From: Clostridium brassicae
Lineage (GTDB): Bacteria; Bacillota; Clostridia; Clostridiales; Clostridiaceae
Assembly: GCF_026738875.1 (NCBI RefSeq)
Contig: NZ_JAPQFJ010000008.1
Span: 62,001 to 126,000, forward strand
DNA: 64,000 nucleotides
Reading direction: 5' to 3'
Shown: one piece after another, positions 46,888 to 55,056 of the stretch
How positions within the stretch are numbered: the first letter of the stretch is position 1
How the letters are laid out: every line of letters begins with the position of its first letter
The notes under the pieces: model-generated
The model's database searches: none
Told to the model about the DNA's origin: nothing
What the model saw: only the letters and a program-made list of their open reading frames with translations
Made by a program: the position numbers and the translations under genes

Positions 46888-47988
46888 ATGGCTAAGATAA
46901 TTTTAAAAGAATTACAAAAGATTTATGAAAATGGATTTAAAGCTGTTCATGGAATTAATTTAGAAATAAATGATGGAGAATTTATGGTATTGGTAGGACC
47001 GTCAGGTTGTGCAAAATCTACTACTTTAAGAATGGTAGCTGGACTAGAAGAAATTACAGCGGGGGAGATTTACATAGGAGATAAGTTAGTAAACAGTATT
47101 CCTCCTAAGGACAGAGGAATTGCAATGGTTTTTCAGAATTATGCATTGTATCCTCATATGACAGTTTATGAAAATATGGCTTTTTCTTTGAAAATAAAGA
47201 AAACACCAAAGGACCTAATTAGTAAGAAAATTCATGAAGCTGCAAAAATTTTAGATCTGGAAGCTGGATTAAATAGAAAACCCAAGGAATTATCAGGAGG
47301 GCAAAGACAGAGAGTAGCAGTTGGACGAGCGATTGTTCGTGATCCAGAAGTATTTCTATTTGATGAACCATTATCCAATTTAGATGCTAAATTGAGAGTA
47401 CATATGAGGGTGGAAATTTCCAAACTTCATAAGAGACTTAAATCTACTATGCTATATGTTACCCATGATCAGGTAGAAGCGATGACTATGGGTGATAGAA
47501 TATGCGTTATGAATTTTGGGAAAATCATGCAAGTAGATACTCCACTTAACTTATATAGTTATCCTAGAAATAAGTTTGTAGCAGATTTTATTGGTTCGCC
47601 TTCTATGAATTTTCTTCAAGGAAAGTTAATTAATAATAATGATTCTATAGTAATGAAGGTAGGAGAAATAGAATTAACACTTCCAAGGGATAAAGCTTCT
47701 AAAGTAAAAAATCATTTAGGAGAAAAAGTTTGGTTGGGAATTAGGCCGGAACATATCAATTTAAAAAAAGAAAATAATATAGCTGCTATAGATGCAACAA
47801 TTGATGTTATTGAACATATGGGAAACGAATCTTGTGTATATTTTGATTTTTGGGGGAATACATTTATTGCAAAAATTGATATGAAAGATTCAAAAGAATT
47901 AAAAGTTGGTAATATAGAAAAGTTTATGATTCATATGGAATATTGTCATATTTTTGATTTGGAAGAAGAAAAAAATATATCTTTGTAA
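46888..47988 (+). CDS. ABC transporter ATPase, MalK/MsmK/UgpC type
   Basis: This 366-residue energising subunit for sugar importers has Walker A GPSGCAKSTTLRM (note Ala in place of the usual Gly before Lys-Ser), Q-loop VFQNYALYPHMTVYENM, signature LSGGQRQRVAVGRAIV, Walker B VFLFDEPLSNLDAKL and switch His in YVTHDQVEA. It ends with a C-terminal TOBE-type regulatory domain (about 240-366). It is the only ATPase in the locus and probably powers the MalF/MalG-like pair. Whether it also serves the MacB-like protein is unknown. Confidence 0.93.
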   Translation: MAKIILKELQKIYENGFKAVHGINLEINDGEFMVLVGPSGCAKSTTLRMVAGLEEITAGEIYIGDKLVNSIPPKDRGIAMVFQNYALYPHMTVYENMAFSLKIKKTPKDLISKKIHEAAKILDLEAGLNRKPKELSGGQRQRVAVGRAIVRDPEVFLFDEPLSNLDAKLRVHMRVEISKLHKRLKSTMLYVTHDQVEAMTMGDRICVMNFGKIMQVDTPLNLYSYPRNKFVADFIGSPSMNFLQGKLINNNDSIVMKVGEIELTLPRDKASKVKNHLGEKVWLGIRPEHINLKKENNIAAIDATIDVIEHMGNESCVYFDFWGNTFIAKIDMKDSKELKVGNIEKFMIHMEYCHIFDLEEEKNISL

Positions 47989-48014
47989 TTAACTATGTTT
48001 AGTATAAATATAAA

Positions 48015-48068
48015 ACTCTTATCCCTACTTATACTGCTTATAGGTAGAGAGTATTTTAATTTTTTTTC
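48015..48068 (+). terminator. Probable terminator of the ABC locus
   Basis: A hairpin with inner arms CTACTTATA and TATAGGTAG plus outer ACTCT/AGAGT pairs is followed by ATTTTAATTTTTTTTC. Confidence 0.65.
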
Positions 48069-48232
48069 ATAGTAATAATAAGCTTTTTATAGACTAAAAT
48101 TTTATTTTTTCATTTTAAGTTGAAAGTGTTGAAACGGATTAAAAAAGTTGATTTTTATAGAAAAATCAATCAGAGTGTTCAAAAAGCCTCCAATTGTATA
48201 GAGGCTTTTACTTTTTTAGTTTTAGTAAAGTT

Positions 48233-48640
48233 TTAAATTTGGTCTTTATAGTCTTCCCAAACATGGCGACATATAGTTCTGTTAGTCATCTTATCAGATG
48301 TTAAGTAATTATTTTTGTATTTACATGAAGCACATTGTAGCGCATTACTTACGTATTCTTTGTAACCTTCTCTTGTAGTAGTTCTATATTTTAAAAAGCA
48401 ATTATTGATGCAAACACATCCATCTAACTCTTTAACATATTGAAATCTATATTTAGTATACTTACCTTTAATATAAGGGCCTAAATGGAACCCAAAAACG
48501 CCCTGATAATTCTTATCTGAAACTTTTTTACAAAGAGGATTAGTAGAGTAACCGGCATCTGCTACTAAATATTTTGTATTAAAATTAAGTTTTTTTATTT
48601 GAGTTTCTATTTTTTCAATGAGAAAATCAACATTTTCTAG
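48233..48640 (-). pseudogene. IS1182-like transposase remnant, truncated at both ends
   Basis: Reading the minus strand gives about 134 uninterrupted codons ending TAA at 48233: YLVADAGYSTNPLCKK, GVFGFHLGPYIKGKYTKYRF, KYRTTTREGYKEYVSNALQC, CASCKYKNNYL and ICRHVWEDYKDQI. These match the middle-to-late part of IS1182-family DDE transposases, including the DAGY motif and the cysteine-rich insert. The N-terminal catalytic part and the true C terminus are missing, so it is a dead fragment. Its upstream edge overlaps the last codons of the neighbouring peptidase gene. A further hairpin at about 48148-48168 and a GAGGCTTTT hairpin at about 48183-48210 may be leftovers of the element's end. Confidence 0.8.
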
Positions 48641-49979
48641 AACCTAGTCCCTTTAGCCTAGTAATTAAAATTAAAATTATGCCTAAGGCAGATACTATTA
48701 GTCCTTCTTGGTGATAAACAACAATAGGGTTATTGTTAAAAGCATATTTGATGATTTCTTTTGATGAAACATTATAACAGCGCTTTATAGCAGAAGGAGA
48801 TATAAATTCTATTGTGTCTTTAGGAGTATGAATTTTAGATACATCATTATCACAAAAAGTTATTGCATCTATACTATTATCTCTAAAAGGTTTATGGTCA
48901 CTAGAATCTTGAAAAAGATAGTTGAAGTATATTTTTTTACTTGAACAAGTATTAGAAATAGAGCTTATAAAATCGTTTTTCACAGAGTCATTTTTACCAC
49001 CCATTATACATAATGGAACCCCTTTGTCACTGCCAATCATGTCAAAATTGAAAACTTTACTATTCTTTATATAATTTTTATATTTTTTCACAAAGTTATC
49101 AGAACCTAGACATCCAAATTCTTCAGCGTTAAAGCCTACAAACAATATATTTTTTTCTGGTGTACCGAGAGATTTGATGTATTTCATCATTTCTAGCATA
49201 AAAGCAGTTCCGGAAGCATTATCAAGAGCTCCTTTATATACAGTATCTTTCAAATCTGCTCCCAAATGATCAAAATGGGATGAGATTATTATTGGATTAG
49301 AATCTTTATCTTTACCTTCTATATATCCCATTATGTTTTTAGCTGTAGTATTTTTGTTTATAAATGGAATAAAACAATTTATATTGTATCCTTTTGATAA
49401 ATATTTTTTTATGTCTAACAGAGTTTGTTGAGACACCATTATACACATACTCCAAGGGTCAGTACTAATAAATGAACTTCTAAATTCAAGATTAGAGTTA
49501 TTAGGTGTGTAGAATAAAAAATGGTCAGAATTTTGTTTTAGTTGTATAGATGAATTATTTTCTACGATTAATGGATTCTTATTGTTAAAGCTAAAAGTGT
49601 TATTTTTAAAATTTAACATATCTTCTTTATAATCCTTACCATATGAGAATTCCTTTACAATATTCTGAGAATTATCGGTTATATTTAGAGAGGGATCTTT
49701 TTTTATTTTATGAGGATATACTATCTGAAAAATTTGTTCATAATCTCCCATGAATGGTTTGAGATTATTGTTTATAAATTCAAGCTTTATATATTCTTCT
49801 ACTTGTTTATTTTCAAGACTTCCTGTAAGTCTACCTTTAAAATCTTCAGAAGACAAGAATGAAATATTATTCATAACATTTTTTACATTAAACTTATGTA
49901 CAGTAGTATAGGTTTTAAAACAAATGCAGAATATTATTAATAAAAAACATAAGACAAATTGGTTTAGAGCTTTTTTCAT
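48627..49979 (-). CDS. M28-family metallopeptidase with membrane anchors, 3' end at an IS junction
   Basis: This 450-residue protein has an N-terminal membrane helix (about 6-24) and a catalytic domain with the complete two-zinc set in order: SHFDHLGAD, GALDNASGTA, FNAEEFGCLGS, FNFDMIGSD and the final His in IHTPKDT. A C-terminal hydrophobic helix (about 425-443) may form a second anchor. It resembles zinc aminopeptidases facing the outside. Its last residues (SRKC) read into transposase-derived DNA, so the native C terminus has probably been replaced. AAGGAGT precedes the start. Confidence 0.87.
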   Translation of the reverse strand: MKKALNQFVLCFLLIIFCICFKTYTTVHKFNVKNVMNNISFLSSEDFKGRLTGSLENKQVEEYIKLEFINNNLKPFMGDYEQIFQIVYPHKIKKDPSLNITDNSQNIVKEFSYGKDYKEDMLNFKNNTFSFNNKNPLIVENNSSIQLKQNSDHFLFYTPNNSNLEFRSSFISTDPWSMCIMVSQQTLLDIKKYLSKGYNINCFIPFINKNTTAKNIMGYIEGKDKDSNPIIISSHFDHLGADLKDTVYKGALDNASGTAFMLEMMKYIKSLGTPEKNILFVGFNAEEFGCLGSDNFVKKYKNYIKNSKVFNFDMIGSDKGVPLCIMGGKNDSVKNDFISSISNTCSSKKIYFNYLFQDSSDHKPFRDNSIDAITFCDNDVSKIHTPKDTIEFISPSAIKRCYNVSSKEIIKYAFNNNPIVVYHQEGLIVSALGIILILITRLKGLGSRKC

Positions 49980-50139
49980 AAACTACTCCTTAAAAATTAG
50001 TATATATATAGTTATGAAAGGATAAAATGTTATATGATGGAATATTGGACTTTTAGTCTGTAATATTGTAAAATAACGGATGGTAGCTATGAGACAAATT
50101 TAATTTATAAGTGTTTAACATTCAGGAATGGAGGATATT

Positions 50140-52299
50140 ATGACAAGTAATATTAATGAAAAATTAGTTAAGGAATTTAATATAAGTATAAAACAAGTTA
50201 ATAGTGTGATTGAGCTTTTAGATGACGGAAATACTGTGCCGTTTATCGCAAGGTATAGAAAAGAAAAGACAGGTGGGTTAGATGATATAATTTTAAGAAA
50301 TTTTGCAGAAAGACTTACATATTTAAGAAACCTAGAAGATAGAAAAGCAGATGTTATAAGAATAATAGGGGAACAAGATAAGCTTACGGATGAATTAAAG
50401 AAAGCTATAGAAAAATGTGAAACTTTAACTGAAGTTGAAGATATGTATAGACCATATAAACCTAAAAAAAGAACAAGAGCTATTATTGCGGAAGAGAGAG
50501 GATTAAAACCTTTAGCTGAAACTATATGGGAAGGAAATTTTAAAGAGAGTATTGAAGAATTTGCACAAAAGTATATAGACGAAGAAAAAGGGGTAAATTC
50601 AATAGAGGATGCTATTAATGGAGCAAAAGATATTATTGCAGAAATAATTTCAGATGAAGCAGAATTTAGAAAATGGATAAGGGAGTATGTACGCAGACAA
50701 GGATCTATTGAATGTAGTGGAGAAAGTGAAGAAGCAACTCCTTATGAAATGTATTACAAATATTCTGAGCCAGTAAGAAATATACCTTCGCATAGAATTC
50801 TTGCAATAAATAGAGGAGAAAAAGAGAAAGTTTTATCTGTTAAAGTTACCTGTGATATGGATAAAATAGTAGAGTTTTTAAATAGAACTTGTTTGAAAAA
50901 TAATGACATTACAGATAAATACATAAAGCAAGCTACAGAGGATTCATTAAAGAGACTAATATATCCTTCTATAGAAAGAGAAATTAGGTCAGAGCTTACA
51001 GATAAAGCAGAAGAAGGTGCTATAGAAGTTTTCAAAGCAAATTTAAAAGCACTTTTGATGCAGTCTCCTATAAAAGGTAAAGTCGTTCTTGGATATGATC
51101 CTGGATTTAGAACAGGATGTAAAATAGCTGTATTAGATGATACTGGTAAACTTCTTGATACAGCTACAGTATATGCTACAGCTCCACAAAATGATGTAGA
51201 AGGTTCAATAAAAATACTTAAGGAATTAGTGTATAAGCATAATGTTGAAGTTGTCGCTCTTGGAAATGGGACTGCTAGTCGTGAATCAGAAGATGTACTA
51301 GCACAACTTATAGATGAAGTCAAAAAGGAAAAGGGTAAGGAATTATTCTATGTTGTTGTATCGGAGGCGGGAGCTTCTGTTTATTCAGCGTCAGAACTTG
51401 CATCTAAAGAGTATCCAGATATAAATGTTTCTATAAGAGGAGCAATATCTATCGGACGTAGATTACAAGATCCAATGGCGGAGCTTGTAAAGATAGATCC
51501 TAAATCAATAGGGGTAGGACAATACCAACATGATGTAACGGCAAAAAGATTAGATGAATCTTTAGCAGGTGTTGTAGAAGATTCAGTTAATAGTGTAGGA
51601 GTAGATCTTAATATTGCAACACCTTCCCTTTTAGCCTATGTATCAGGAATTAATGCATCTATAGCACAGAATGTAGTGAGCTATAGAGAAGAAAATGGTA
51701 AGTTTAAAAGTAGAAAAGAACTTTTAAAAGTTAAGAGATTAGGACCAAAAGCTTTTGAACAATGTGCAGGTTTCTTGAGAGTGCCAGAAGGTGAAGAGGT
51801 TTTAGATAATACATCAGTTCATCCGGAGTCATATAAAGCGGCAAAAAAACTTTTAAGTAAAATAGGATATACTGATGAAGAAGTAAGATCAGGGAAGATA
51901 AACGATATTGATGCTAAAGTTAGTACAATAGGAATTGAAAATTTAGCTTCAGAACTAGAAATAGGTGTACCAACTCTTATGGACATAATAAAAGAGATTA
52001 AAAAACCAGGACGTGATCCTAGAGAAGAACTTCCAAAACCAATATTTAAAAAAGGAATAGTTGATATAAATCAATTAAAGCCAGGGATGTCTCTAACTGG
52101 GACTGTAAGAAATGTAGCTGATTTTGGAGCTTTTGTAGATATAGGTGTTCATCAAGATGGACTAGTTCATATAAGTCAATTATCGGATAGTTTTGTAAAA
52201 CACCCATTAGATGTTGTAAAGGTTGGGGATATAGTAGAGGTTAGAGTATTAGAGATTGATGAAAAAAGAGGTAGAATATCTCTTTCTATGAGAGAATAA
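50140..52299 (+). CDS. tex: Tex family RNA-binding transcription accessory protein
   Basis: This 719-residue cytosolic nucleic-acid-binding protein contains the N-terminal helical Tex domain (VPFIARYRKEKTGGLDD near 30), a YqgF-like RNase H fold (VVLGYDPGFRTGCKIAVLD near 325), helix-hairpin-helix segments (KVKRLGPKAFEQCAGFLRV near 530) and a C-terminal S1 domain (GMSLTGTVRNVADFGAFVDIG near 645). The ATG at 50140 follows GGAGG; an earlier ATG at 50128 overlaps that site. Family role: transcription and RNA quality control, with exact targets not defined. Confidence 0.95.
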   Translation: MTSNINEKLVKEFNISIKQVNSVIELLDDGNTVPFIARYRKEKTGGLDDIILRNFAERLTYLRNLEDRKADVIRIIGEQDKLTDELKKAIEKCETLTEVEDMYRPYKPKKRTRAIIAEERGLKPLAETIWEGNFKESIEEFAQKYIDEEKGVNSIEDAINGAKDIIAEIISDEAEFRKWIREYVRRQGSIECSGESEEATPYEMYYKYSEPVRNIPSHRILAINRGEKEKVLSVKVTCDMDKIVEFLNRTCLKNNDITDKYIKQATEDSLKRLIYPSIEREIRSELTDKAEEGAIEVFKANLKALLMQSPIKGKVVLGYDPGFRTGCKIAVLDDTGKLLDTATVYATAPQNDVEGSIKILKELVYKHNVEVVALGNGTASRESEDVLAQLIDEVKKEKGKELFYVVVSEAGASVYSASELASKEYPDINVSIRGAISIGRRLQDPMAELVKIDPKSIGVGQYQHDVTAKRLDESLAGVVEDSVNSVGVDLNIATPSLLAYVSGINASIAQNVVSYREENGKFKSRKELLKVKRLGPKAFEQCAGFLRVPEGEEVLDNTSVHPESYKAAKKLLSKIGYTDEEVRSGKINDIDAKVSTIGIENLASELEIGVPTLMDIIKEIKKPGRDPREELPKPIFKKGIVDINQLKPGMSLTGTVRNVADFGAFVDIGVHQDGLVHISQLSDSFVKHPLDVVKVGDIVEVRVLEIDEKRGRISLSMRE

Positions 52300-52370
52300 T
52301 TATTTATTTAGTTGTATTTTAAAATATATTTATGTATAATAAAGTTATAAATTTAATAATATAAGTTTGT

Positions 52371-52540
52371 ATCTTCAGGGCAGGGTGTGATTCCCGACCG
52401 GCGGTATAGTCCGCGAGCTACGTTGATGTAGTTGATCTGGTTAAATTCCAGAACCGACAGTATATAGTCTGGATGGTAGAAGATATTGGTTTTGATATAT
52501 GTGATTTTTTGCCCTGACGAATCTTGTCAGGGTTTTTTAT
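52371..52540 (+). promoter_or_regulatory. FMN riboswitch (RFN element) with terminator, controlling ribU
   Basis: The conserved RFN core is at 52371-52484: ATCTTCAGGGCAGGGTG, GATTCCCGACCGGCGGT, AGTCCGCGAG, GATCTGGTTAAATTCCAG, CCGACAGTATATAGTCTGG and the closing GAAGAT. A terminator (CCCTGACGA with its complement, then TTTTTTATTT; 52511-52540) follows. FMN binding is expected to favour termination and so reduce riboflavin uptake. Confidence 0.96.
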
Positions 52541-52589
52541 TTATATCTACCAAACCCTTGGAGATTATTCATAATAAGGGGGAAATAAT

Positions 52590-53222
52590 ATGAAACAAAC
52601 AAATTTAAACAAAATGATTAAGATTTCGCTTTTATCTGTAATGGCATTTATACTCATGTTTTTAGAGTTCCCACTACCGATTTTTCCAAGCTTCCTACAG
52701 ATTGATTTAAGTGATCTTCCTGCACTCTTAGGTACTTTTGCGTTGGGTCCGGTAGCTGGTGTGTTTATTGAATTATTTAAAAATGTACTTCACATAGTTT
52801 TTAAAGGAACACAGACTGGATTTGTAGGAGAATTCGCAAACTTTTTAGTTGGATCAATCTTTGTGGTAACAGCAGGTATATTATATAGAATTAAAAAATC
52901 TAGAAAAACAGCTGTTTTAGGATTACTTACAGGAACAGTTATTATGTCATTATGTGCATCAGTACTTAACTATGCAGTTTTATTACCTTTGTATGCAAAA
53001 GCGTTTAAAGCTCCAATAGAAGCTTTTGTAGGGATGGGAGCAGCAATAAATTCGAATATAAGAAGCGTTAAGGATTTAGTGTTATTGTCAATATTACCAT
53101 TTAACTTATTAAAAGGTATTATAGTGTCATTAATAACTTTCCCAATATATAAGAATGTTTCCCCAATGCTTCATAACGAGGAAATATTAAAAGATAATGG
53201 AAAAAGTGCATGGAATAACTAA
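52590..53222 (+). CDS. ribU: Riboflavin transporter, ECF S-component RibU
   Basis: This 210-residue protein has about six membrane helices and the RibU pattern FLEFPLPIFPSFLQIDLSDLPALLGTFALGPVAG near the N terminus, then GFVGEFANFLVG, both of which line the flavin pocket. It binds riboflavin and docks on a shared energy-coupling module encoded elsewhere. Control by the FMN riboswitch directly upstream fixes the substrate with good confidence. GGGGG precedes the start. Confidence 0.95.
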   Translation: MKQTNLNKMIKISLLSVMAFILMFLEFPLPIFPSFLQIDLSDLPALLGTFALGPVAGVFIELFKNVLHIVFKGTQTGFVGEFANFLVGSIFVVTAGILYRIKKSRKTAVLGLLTGTVIMSLCASVLNYAVLLPLYAKAFKAPIEAFVGMGAAINSNIRSVKDLVLLSILPFNLLKGIIVSLITFPIYKNVSPMLHNEEILKDNGKSAWNN

Positions 53223-53254
53223 TGAGAAATAATATTATTAAAATTAAATGAAAT

Positions 53255-53303
53255 AAAAAGATTTGGTACAGAAGTTGATTATGTTTCTGTACCAAATCTT
53301 TTT
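53255..53303. terminator. Terminator of ribU
   Basis: A perfect 19-bp inverted repeat containing GATTTGGTACAGAA and complement, with an 11-base loop and A/T runs at its ends. It lies about 65 bases before the convergent rimI end and could serve both. Confidence 0.85.
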
Positions 53304-53369
53304 TATTTAAAATGGTCTAGTTAACAAGAGCTCACAATTTTAAAATTACACAGATATATGTAAGGATTA

Positions 53370-53828
53370 TTATTCATTACTTAGCAATACATTTCTTTTC
53401 CACATAACTACTGCATCTATATTGTTCTCATAGTAATTTTTTCTTAAACCCTCTTCTATAAATCCAAATTTTTTATATAAATTTATGGCCGGAGTATTAT
53501 TAAAGCGTACTTCTAATGTTATAGATGGTACATTACGTTGTTTACATAGGTGTATTATTTCATTCATTAATATATTTCCACAACCAATATTTCTATAATC
53601 TGGATGTACAGCTATATTAGTTATGTGTGCTTCATCTATAATAAGCCATATTCCTACATATCCTATAACTTTATTTTTTTTCTTCAACACTATGTACTTT
53701 GAAAATTTATTTTTTATTTCATTTTGAAGTGATTCTAAACTCCATGGAGGATTAAAACAAAGGTTATTTATATTTAAAACCTCAGAAGTATCTTTTTCTT
53801 CAATAAAGGATATTTCAAAATCATTCAT
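53370..53828 (-). CDS. rimI: Ribosomal protein S18 alanine N-acetyltransferase
   Basis: This 152-residue GNAT-fold enzyme has the acetyl-CoA loop RNIGCGNILMNEI near residue 85, ITNIAVHPDYR before it and SITLEVRFNNTPAINLYKKFGF after it, all typical of RimI. It acetylates the N terminus of S18 in model bacteria. It overlaps tsaB by eight bases, and the trio tsaE-tsaB-rimI is a common Firmicutes operon. Confidence 0.92.
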   Translation of the reverse strand: MNDFEISFIEEKDTSEVLNINNLCFNPPWSLESLQNEIKNKFSKYIVLKKKNKVIGYVGIWLIIDEAHITNIAVHPDYRNIGCGNILMNEIIHLCKQRNVPSITLEVRFNNTPAINLYKKFGFIEEGLRKNYYENNIDAVVMWKRNVLLSNE

Positions 53829-54537
53829 CTACACTCATTCCTGTTCTATTTTCGTATTCTCTTTCTGCTTGAGGTTTTCTGATATAAATAGGTGAAAAAC
53901 TTAATATGTTATCACTATGACCATTTAATAGCGATAATAAACCGAGTTCTCCTAAAGAAGATGCCTTTGCAACATTTAAATGAATAGGAGCTAAATTTAC
54001 TTTTTCAAAGCTTTCTCTTAATTTTGCGCTAAATTTTGGAAGGGCATCTCCAATGAAAGTAATGTTAGATGGTTCATATTTTTTAATGATTGAAATTAAT
54101 TCATCTATATGTATGGCCATGTAATCTGTTAGTCTTTCTAATTTTTCTCCATTAAATTTATATAAAGCCGTATATACATTGTCTCTTAATGCATCCATTA
54201 TAGGACATATAATCCCAGAAGTATATGCTAAATTATATGCAAGGGCATCTAAGGTTGAGATGCCCACAAAAGGTTTTTTGGTTCCTTGAGCCAATCCTTT
54301 TATTGTAGCAATTCCAATTCTTAAGCCTGTAAAAGAACCAGGTCCTTTGGATACAACAAAACCATCTATATCTTTTATGGTTAAATTTAAATTTTTCAAT
54401 AAATAATCTATTTGTGGCATTAAAATAATGGAATGTTGCTTTTTATCATTAAGAGTTATTTCTCCAAGTAGGTTATTATTTTCTAATATTGCACAAGTGG
54501 CACTTGTTGTAGATGAATCTAAACTGAGAATTCTCAT
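53821..54537 (-). CDS. tsaB: tRNA threonylcarbamoyladenosine biosynthesis protein TsaB
   Basis: This 238-residue ASKHA-fold protein has an N-terminal LSLDSSTTSATCAI strand-turn and the signature VVSKGPGSFTGLRIGIATIKGLAQG (about 63-87). TsaB is the non-catalytic partner of TsaD in making t6A at position 37 of ANN-decoding tRNAs. It overlaps tsaE by four bases and rimI by eight, so all three are translationally coupled. tsaD is not in this window. Confidence 0.94.
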   Translation of the reverse strand: MRILSLDSSTTSATCAILENNNLLGEITLNDKKQHSIILMPQIDYLLKNLNLTIKDIDGFVVSKGPGSFTGLRIGIATIKGLAQGTKKPFVGISTLDALAYNLAYTSGIICPIMDALRDNVYTALYKFNGEKLERLTDYMAIHIDELISIIKKYEPSNITFIGDALPKFSAKLRESFEKVNLAPIHLNVAKASSLGELGLLSLLNGHSDNILSFSPIYIRKPQAEREYENRTGMSVDE

Positions 54538-54992
54538 ATTTTAATCTCCTTTACATAATTATATCTATCACCATTATAATTAAGAATAATTTTTCTACAG
54601 TTTATTCCCTTATCAGGAAGTTTTTCTATAGTTATTCTTAGGTGCTCAGAAGGTATTAATTCTTCTATATAGTTTGCCCATTCAATGATACTTACCCCAT
54701 CACCAAAAATATATTCATCAAATCCTATAGCTTCAATTTCATCTGGATCATTAACTCTATATACATCAAAATGATATAGTTTAATTCTACCATTATGTTC
54801 ATTTACTATATTAAAAGTTGGACTTGTTATATAATCTTGTACTTGAAGACCTTGTGCTATGCCTTTAGTTATGTGAGTTTTACCTGTTCCTAAGTCACCA
54901 ATAAGACATATTATATCTCCCTTATTTACTTTTTCGCCTATTTGAACGCCGAGAGACATAGTTTCTTCTAAGCTATTGACTATGAATTCCAT
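54534..54992 (-). CDS. tsaE: tRNA threonylcarbamoyladenosine biosynthesis ATPase TsaE
   Basis: This 152-residue P-loop protein has Walker A IGDLGTGKTHITKGIA near residue 32, switch-like YITSPTFNIVNEH and KLYHFDVYRV, and GVSIIEWANYIEELIP near 110. It hydrolyses ATP to support the TsaBD complex in t6A synthesis. It is first in the tsaE-tsaB-rimI operon on the minus strand. Confidence 0.94.
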   Translation of the reverse strand: MEFIVNSLEETMSLGVQIGEKVNKGDIICLIGDLGTGKTHITKGIAQGLQVQDYITSPTFNIVNEHNGRIKLYHFDVYRVNDPDEIEAIGFDEYIFGDGVSIIEWANYIEELIPSEHLRITIEKLPDKGINCRKIILNYNGDRYNYVKEIKI

Positions 54993-55056
54993 AAGTATTC
55001 ACTCCCATTAAAATATTTATTTTATGTCTACTACTATTAATATTTTAAATATATTC

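Noticed and set aside
50754-51323. 189-codon frame opposite tex
   Set aside because: It is a shadow of the tex gene caused by codon bias, with no recognisable motifs.
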